DNA from: Clostridia bacterium
Lineage (GTDB): Bacteria; Bacillota_E; RBS10-35; JAJYVN01
Length of the DNA stretch: 9,883 nucleotides
NCBI GenBank assembly: GCA_027335515.1
Contig: DAHWHT010000039.1
Location: 1 to 9,883 of the forward strand
Direction of reading: 5' to 3'
This document shows, one piece after another, positions 6,405 to 9,883 of the stretch. Position numbers and translations under genes: made by a program. Each line of letters starts with the position of its first letter. Within the stretch, counting starts at the first letter, position 1. The notes beneath the pieces were generated by a model. The model saw only the letters and a list, made by a program, of their open reading frames with translations. It searched no databases and was not told where the DNA came from.

Positions 6405-6851
6405 ACGCGGTCGGCGCCTGCGTCCCGTCGTCTCGGCGCGCGCCGCCCGGTCCGCGGGGCCCGACCGCATCGTCTCCGGGTGGGCAAGTCCGGCGGCGAG
6501 GTCTCCGTTGGGTGGGCCGCGTGGATCGCGGTCCGACGGCGCGCACCGCTGGAGATCGGCCGTGCCGCAGGCGTGATGCCGCGCCGTGCACCCGGCCCCC
6601 TGGCGGAACCTGCAGGGCGCGGGGGGGTGAGGCGCACCGCTGCGAACACCCGCGGGGATGGGCGGACGCGCCACATCCGGTAGCCCTCGCCCTGCGGCGG
6701 TCCTCGGCACCAGAACACCTTTTCGCTTCAGGGCAGGTCGCACCATCGGCGGAAGGATCGCGCAGCGGGCCGCGGAATGCCAAAACGACGCAGCGATGGC
6801 ACGTGGCGACCCGGCGCGTCGACCGATCACCGCCGCGGCGTCGCCAAGGTT

Positions 6852-6888
6852 GTCATGGACGCGATGACCCCCGGCGGCCCACCGCCGG
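6852..6888 (+). promoter_or_regulatory. Two small dyads just upstream of the sulfatase ribosome binding site
   Basis: GTCAT (6852-6856) and ATGAC (6864-6868) form a 5+7+5 inverted repeat. CCGGCGG (6871-6877) and CCGCCGG (6882-6888) form a hairpin with a four-base loop. The latter ends three bases before GGAGGT (6891-6896), so folding could influence sulfatase translation. Both are short enough to be chance. Confidence 0.22.
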
Positions 6889-6907
6889 ACGGAGGTGGAC
6901 GCAGACC

Positions 6908-8269
6908 ATGCCACGGGCGCGCGACCGACGCCCCAACCTGCTCCTGATCATGGCCGACCAACACCGTTACGACTGGCTGGGCGCCGCCGGCGCCGGCTGG
7001 GTGCGAACCCCGCACCTGGACGCCCTCGCGGCACGCGGCATCCGCTTCAACCAGACCACCTGCAACGCCCCCCTGTGCGCCCCGTCCCGGATCAGCCTGG
7101 CCAGCGGCCTGCAACCGCACCGGGTGGGCGCCATGGGCAACAACGCCTTCTATCCGCGGCACGTGCCGACGTACTACCAGGAGTTGCGCGATGCCGGCTA
7201 CCGGGTCGGCCTGGTCGGCAAGCTCGACCTGCACAAACCCGACACCTTCAACGGCCGGCGCGGCAACCTGCCGCTGCTGTACAGCTACGGGTTCACAGAT
7301 CCCGTCGAGTGCGAGGGCAAGATGCACGCCGGCAGCGGCTGGCCCGACCCACACGGCCCCTACAACCGCTACCTCCAGGAGCGGGGGCGCCTGCAGGCCT
7401 TCTGCGAGGACTACCACAAACGTGGCCGCGCGCACGCCTGGTACGCCGAGGACTCGGTCCTACCCACCGAGGACTGGGAGGATTGCTACATCGCCCGCCG
7501 CGCCGCCGACTTCATCGCCGACCAGGATGGCGAGTCGCCCTGGCACCTGTTTGTCAGCTTCGTGGGCCCGCACGACCCCTGGGATCCGCCCACGGAGTAT
7601 GCCAACCACTTCCGCGGCGCGGCGATGCCCGACCCCATCGCCGACACGCTGGACGGCAAACCGCAATGGATCACGCGCAAGGCACACGCCCAGGCGGGCG
7701 CCTCCCCGCAGGAGGTGGCGACCGTGCGGCGCCAGTACACGGCGGCCCTCGAGCTGATCGACGCCCAGGTGGGGCTGCTGCTCGACACGCTGGCGCAAAG
7801 CGGTTCCGCCGACAACACCTACGTCTTTTATACCTCGGACCACGGTGAGATGCTCGGGGACCACGGCCTCTATCAGAAGTCCGTTTTCTACGAACCGGCG
7901 CTGCGCGTACCCCTGCTTGCCACCGGGCCCGGCATCCCCCAGGCCGAAAGCGACGCGCTGGTCGAGATGAGCGATCTCCACCCGACCCTACTTGAGTTGG
8001 CCGGCGTGGCGCCGCGCGAACCCCTGGACGCCCGCTCGCTTGGTCCGGTGCTGCGCGACCCGGCCGCAGCGCACCGAAGCAACACGCTCAGCCAGCTGAC
8101 CACCGCCCGCTGTCTGCGCACGGCCGAGTACAAACTGATCGACAATGTCAACGACCACATCGAACTCTACGACCTGCAGGCGGACCCGGCCGAATGCCAC
8201 AACCTCGCGCGGGAACGACCCGATGTGCTGAACGAGATGCGGCGGGCGCTGGGCCGCCGCGTCCTCTGA
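6908..8269 (+). CDS. Type I (formylglycine) sulfatase, cytosolic
   Basis: The 453-residue protein belongs to the alkaline-phosphatase-fold sulfatases, which hydrolyse sulfate esters of sugars or other organics. Cys57 in CAPSR (57-61, followed by a Gly at 67) is the residue converted to formylglycine by a maturation enzyme. Metal and active-site residues are in place: Asp17-Gln18 (MADQHR), Lys105 and His109 (GKLDLH), His222 (GPHDPWDPP), Asp311-His312 (TSDHGEMLGDHG) and Lys324. The C-terminal LYDLQADPAECHNLA is the standard family ending. No signal peptide is present, so it should act inside the cell on imported or small sulfated substrates; the substrate class is not readable. The ATG at 6908 has GGAGGT at 6891-6896, a spacing of 11, and directly precedes the conserved PNLLLIMADQ. 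It is divergent from the kinase across a long gap. No maturase gene is in the window. Confidence 0.93.
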   Translation: MPRARDRRPNLLLIMADQHRYDWLGAAGAGWVRTPHLDALAARGIRFNQTTCNAPLCAPSRISLASGLQPHRVGAMGNNAFYPRHVPTYYQELRDAGYRVGLVGKLDLHKPDTFNGRRGNLPLLYSYGFTDPVECEGKMHAGSGWPDPHGPYNRYLQERGRLQAFCEDYHKRGRAHAWYAEDSVLPTEDWEDCYIARRAADFIADQDGESPWHLFVSFVGPHDPWDPPTEYANHFRGAAMPDPIADTLDGKPQWITRKAHAQAGASPQEVATVRRQYTAALELIDAQVGLLLDTLAQSGSADNTYVFYTSDHGEMLGDHGLYQKSVFYEPALRVPLLATGPGIPQAESDALVEMSDLHPTLLELAGVAPREPLDARSLGPVLRDPAAAHRSNTLSQLTTARCLRTAEYKLIDNVNDHIELYDLQADPAECHNLARERPDVLNEMRRALGRRVL

Positions 8270-8305
8270 CAAGACCGCACCGCAGCCCGGATCCACCGGT
8301 CGATC

Positions 8306-8353
8306 GCGGAGGCCCCCGGCGACCCCCAGGGCGCCCAGGGCCTCCGCCGTTTT
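8306..8353 (+). terminator. Likely intrinsic terminator after the sulfatase
   Basis: GCGGAGGCCC (8306-8315) and GGGCCTCCGC (8338-8347) form a perfect ten-base-pair stem. The loop is 22 bases and itself contains the self-complementary GGGCGCCC. TTTT (8350-8353) follows. It begins 36 bases after the sulfatase stop. The T-run is short but the stem is strong. It could also limit read-through toward the convergent DinB gene. Confidence 0.55.
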
Positions 8354-8464
8354 CCGCAGGCGTCCTCTTGCCCGATCCGGATCCCTCCGCCCTGCCCAGA
8401 CCCTGGGGTCAAGACGGTGGCGCGCTGGGCGCACGACCGGCCGGGCCGCGCTGGGCGCGCGGTC

Positions 8465-8992
8465 CTATTCCCGCCAGGGCTCGTCCGCCGACGGACCGAA
8501 CAGGGCCGGAACCGGAACGTCGCACAGGCGGAGATAGACGCCGAGTTGGGCCCGGTGATGGATCAGGTGGTCGAACGCCAAGCGGCGCATGGCGACATGC
8601 CGCGGCACACCCGTCACGACCCGTTGGTCGCCGACCGTGAAGCTCCAGGGTACGAAGAGGTCCTCGTCGCGCGCCGCCCCCAGGGGCTCCCTGGCCTCGG
8701 CACAAACCCGCTCCGCGGTGGGTACCAGTTCGGCCGCGGTCTCCGGCCACTGGGTCCGGACGAACCCGGCGGGAGGGTTCATCATATCGAACCGCTCGGT
8801 CGTCAGGATGACCCGGACGAACGACGGCAGGGTCGCCACGTGTCCCGCCAGCCGGCCCATGGGCATGGACTTCTCGTGCGGACGCCAGTCCCAACGGTCG
8901 GCCGGAACCCGCTCCAGCGCCCGGCGGGTGCGGTCCACCTCAGCGCCCAACTCCTGCAGCATCACCGCACGGATCGACGTCGCTTCCGCCAC
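8465..8992 (-). CDS. DinB/YfiT-family four-helix metal-binding protein
   Basis: The 175-residue product has the DinB-like four-helix bundle pattern. The metal-type histidines are His51 (GRLAGHVATLP) and the HxxxH of DHLIHHRAQLGVYLR, with His142 and His146. WDWRPHEKSMPMGRLAGH at 34-51 is the typical family opening. Family members bind a divalent metal; several act as thiol-dependent S-transferases (for example bacillithiol or mycothiol enzymes), but many have unknown function, and no substrate can be read here. The start is GTG at 8992, well supported by GGAGGGG about six bases upstream on the minus strand. It is divergent from the WYL regulator over 139 bases containing CAGGAT elements, an arrangement often seen for DinB proteins and a neighbouring WYL/YafY regulator that may control them. 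The sulfatase on the other strand converges on it across 195 bases. Confidence 0.87.
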   Translation of the reverse strand: MAEATSIRAVMLQELGAEVDRTRRALERVPADRWDWRPHEKSMPMGRLAGHVATLPSFVRVILTTERFDMMNPPAGFVRTQWPETAAELVPTAERVCAEAREPLGAARDEDLFVPWSFTVGDQRVVTGVPRHVAMRRLAFDHLIHHRAQLGVYLRLCDVPVPALFGPSADEPWRE

Positions 8993-9062
8993 CTGGATCC
9001 CCTCCGTTCACGTCGCGCCCCAGCGGACCCGTCCCCCGCGCACCGGCACCGGGCGCGCCCGC

Positions 9063-9091
9063 TGGCTTCCAGGATCACCTTCCGGCATAAT
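9063..9091 (+). promoter_or_regulatory. Candidate sigma-70 promoter for the WYL regulator
   Basis: CATAAT (9086-9091) is a good -10 box in very GC-rich surroundings. TGGCTT (9063-9068) lies 17 bases before it as a weak -35. Transcription would begin near 9098 and give a leader of about 30 bases before the GTG at 9132. The -10 sits inside the CAGGAT element cluster. Confidence 0.45.
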
Positions 9092-9112
9092 CCTGCCAGC
9101 GAACGTCAGGAT
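9070..9112. promoter_or_regulatory. Three CAGGAT half-sites overlapping the promoter (operator candidate)
   Basis: CAGGAT is found at 9070-9075 and 9107-9112, and its complement ATCCTG at 9090-9095. Centres are 20 and 17 bases apart, close to two helical turns. The second and third share CAGGATT. GCTGGC (9061-9066) and GCCAGC (9095-9100) extend the first pair as an inverted repeat. The set overlaps the -10 box and lies between the divergent DinB and WYL genes, so autoregulation by the WYL protein is the likely reading. Confidence 0.45.
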
Positions 9113-9119
9113 TGCGACC

Positions 9120-9125
9120 GGAGGG
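9120..9125 (+). promoter_or_regulatory. Ribosome binding site that fixes the WYL regulator start
   Basis: GGAGGG directly abuts an in-frame ATG (9126), leaving no spacer for that codon. The in-frame GTG at 9132 has a normal six-base spacing. The GTG is therefore preferred over the ATG. Confidence 0.5.
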
Positions 9126-9131
9126 ATGGTC

Positions 9132-9883
9132 GTGCGGGAGAGCCGGCTGCTGGCCCTGCTCCTGCTGCTGGAGCAGCGGCGAACCGCCACCGCCCCTGAA
9201 CTCGCCGCACACTTCGAGGTATCCCTGCGCACCGTCTACCGAGACATGGACGCATTATCGGCCGCGGGCGTGCCGATCTATGCCGACCGCGGACCGACCG
9301 GCGGCTACCGGCTGCTGCCCGGCTACCGGGCCCGGATCGACGGCCTGATCCAAAACGGCCTGACGCCGAAAGAGGCCGCGGCGCTCTGCCTGTGGGGATT
9401 TCCCCGCGCGGCCGCGGATCTCGGCCTCGGAGACCGACTCGCGGACGCCGAGCGCAAGGTGCTGGCCGCCCTGCCCCCCGGGGGGCGCTCCCAGGCCCAG
9501 GTCGTGCGCGAGCGCTTCCACCTCGACGCCCCGGGCTGGTTCGGTGACGACGATCAGCCGCCCCACCTGGCGGCGGTGGCCGACGCGGTCTTCGGCCAAT
9601 ACGCCGTCTCCGTGCACTACCGGCGCTGGAAGGGTGAGGTCGCCCGCACCCTCGCTCCCCTCGGACTCGTCCTCAAAGGGGGCGCCTGGTACCTGGTCGC
9701 CACGGCCGACGGCCAGTGCCGCACCTACCGTGTCTCCCGCATCCTGTCGCTGGAACCCCTCGCCGAACGCTTCGAACGGCCGGCGGACTTCGACCTCGCC
9801 GCCTACTGGCGCTCCTGGTCGGCCGACTTCCTGACGCGCATGTACCAGGGCGAGGCCGTCGTCCGACTGTCGCCGCGGGGACG
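9132..9883 (+). CDS. WYL-domain transcriptional regulator (YafY type), incomplete at right edge
   Basis: The first 250 residues are visible with no stop. A winged helix-turn-helix of the HTH_11/DeoR type spans about 1-60: ESRLLALLLLLEQRRTATAPELAAHFEVS, then LRTVYRDMDAL and GPTGGYRLL, the classic signature of YafY-like regulators. A linker follows. The WYL domain spans about 140-210 and contains GGAWYLVA (183-190), with Trp186-Tyr187-Leu188 as the name-giving residues, and RTYRVSRI (198-205). WYL domains bind nucleic-acid-type or other small ligands and change DNA binding. Family length is about 300-330 residues, so roughly the last quarter is missing. GTG 9132 was chosen by ribosome-site spacing. 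It is divergent from the DinB gene and probably controls it and itself through the CAGGAT elements. Confidence 0.9.
   Translation, partial: MRESRLLALLLLLEQRRTATAPELAAHFEVSLRTVYRDMDALSAAGVPIYADRGPTGGYRLLPGYRARIDGLIQNGLTPKEAAALCLWGFPRAAADLGLGDRLADAERKVLAALPPGGRSQAQVVRERFHLDAPGWFGDDDQPPHLAAVADAVFGQYAVSVHYRRWKGEVARTLAPLGLVLKGGAWYLVATADGQCRTYRVSRILSLEPLAERFERPADFDLAAYWRSWSADFLTRMYQGEAVVRLSPRG

Larger units (their letters stand above)
6276..6407. repeat. Three copies of CGGAAGCGGC
   Basis: CGGAAGCGGC occurs at 6276-6285 (plus), 6374-6383 (as its complement GCCGCTTCCG) and 6395-6404 (plus). The two plus copies extend to a 13-base direct repeat CGGAAGCGGCACG at 6276-6288 and 6395-6407. They lie 140-271 bases upstream of the chosen kinase start and about 500-630 bases from the sulfatase. 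Binding sites for a regulator, possibly the DevR-like protein itself, are an inference. They do not match the mycobacterial Dos box pattern GGGACT...AGTCCC. Confidence 0.4.
6137..6907. other. 771-base stretch without a convincing gene, rich in palindromes
   Basis: This lies between the divergent kinase and sulfatase genes. No frame gives a recognisable protein. The best small candidate is 6289-6576 (plus, 95 codons, GGAAG eight bases before its ATG). Its third positions are G/C-rich only over the first two thirds and the product resembles no family I know. The left part (6276-6407) carries a 17-base palindrome, a 14-base-pair hairpin and three copies of a decamer, listed separately. The part from 6410 to 6850 shows no clear promoter, RNA or repeat. 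The length is unusual for such compact surroundings, and a decayed gene is possible. Confidence 0.5.

Noticed and set aside
6289..6576. 95-codon plus-strand frame with a possible ribosome binding site
   Set aside because: No recognisable family, Arg-rich product, and the coding-like third-position pattern fades in the last third. Kept only as a possibility in the gap entry.
6076..6783. 235-codon minus-strand frame upstream of the kinase
   Set aside because: Overlaps the kinase N-terminus in another frame, has low-complexity Arg/Pro composition and no motifs.
4490..8269. A single 1259-codon plus-strand open frame spanning the kinase region and the sulfatase
   Set aside because: Only the part from 6908 shows family motifs. 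The upstream part is a GC-rich shadow antisense to the histidine kinase, whose own frame is fully convincing.
8399..8410. GACCC-TG-GGGTC palindrome as a terminator for the DinB gene
   Set aside because: The stem is only five pairs with a two-base loop and no T-run on the minus strand; it is within chance expectation.

Overview
This is a very GC-rich bacterial window of about 9.9 kb, and clearly coding third positions are almost all G or C. It carries nine recognisable protein genes plus a truncated gene at the left edge. Starts are often GTG or TTG, and strong GGAGG-type ribosome binding sites are common. The gene content fits a high-GC free-living heterotroph such as Chloroflexota/Thermomicrobia-like, a high-GC Firmicute lineage or an actinobacterium: a Zn-dehydrogenase, a Gfo/Idh/MocA oxidoreductase, a PhyH-type protein, a cytosolic sulfatase, a DevS/DevR-like two-component pair, and a DinB plus WYL-regulator pair. 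There is no rRNA, tRNA or other lineage marker, so the organism cannot be fixed from the sequence alone.

Layout, left to right. Positions 1-126 are visibly less GC-rich and hold small hairpins. They adjoin 122-340 (minus), the N-terminal part of a glucosamine-6-phosphate deaminase (NagB)-like gene whose recognisable homology stops abruptly. At 553-1596 (plus) is a medium-chain zinc alcohol/polyol dehydrogenase. Converging on it is a minus-strand pair: a Gfo/Idh/MocA sugar oxidoreductase (1998-2981) followed by an orphan three-helix cytochrome oxidase subunit IV-like protein (1628-1921). Divergent from the oxidoreductase is a PhyH-superfamily protein (3172-3861, plus) that appears to have lost its iron ligands. 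It overlaps tail to tail with a NarL/DevR-type response regulator (3834-4505, minus). Upstream of the regulator on the same strand is its partner, a membrane-anchored GAF histidine kinase (4742-6136). A 771-base stretch without a convincing gene (6137-6907) holds a cluster of perfect palindromes and repeats. It separates the kinase from a divergent formylglycine-type sulfatase (6908-8269, plus), which is followed by a good terminator candidate. The right end has a divergent pair: a DinB-family protein (8465-8992, minus) and a WYL-domain transcriptional regulator (9132 to the window end, plus, incomplete). A three-fold CAGGAT element lies between them.

How the genes may work together. The NagB-like fragment, two dehydrogenases, PhyH-like protein and sulfatase suggest use of (sulfated, possibly amino) sugars or polyols; this is inference from families only. 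The kinase GAF domain resembles the heme-binding GAF of mycobacterial DevS/DosS, including the residues matching the proximal heme histidine and a distal tyrosine, and its partner resembles DevR. A gas- or redox-responsive switch is therefore a reasonable hypothesis. The DinB/WYL pair is a common bacterial arrangement and looks self-contained.

No wholly new multi-gene system is evident. The best leads are the iron-ligand-less PhyH protein, the single-GAF membrane DevS-like kinase, the CAGGAT operator set, the palindrome cluster upstream of the kinase, and the disrupted nagB at the left edge.
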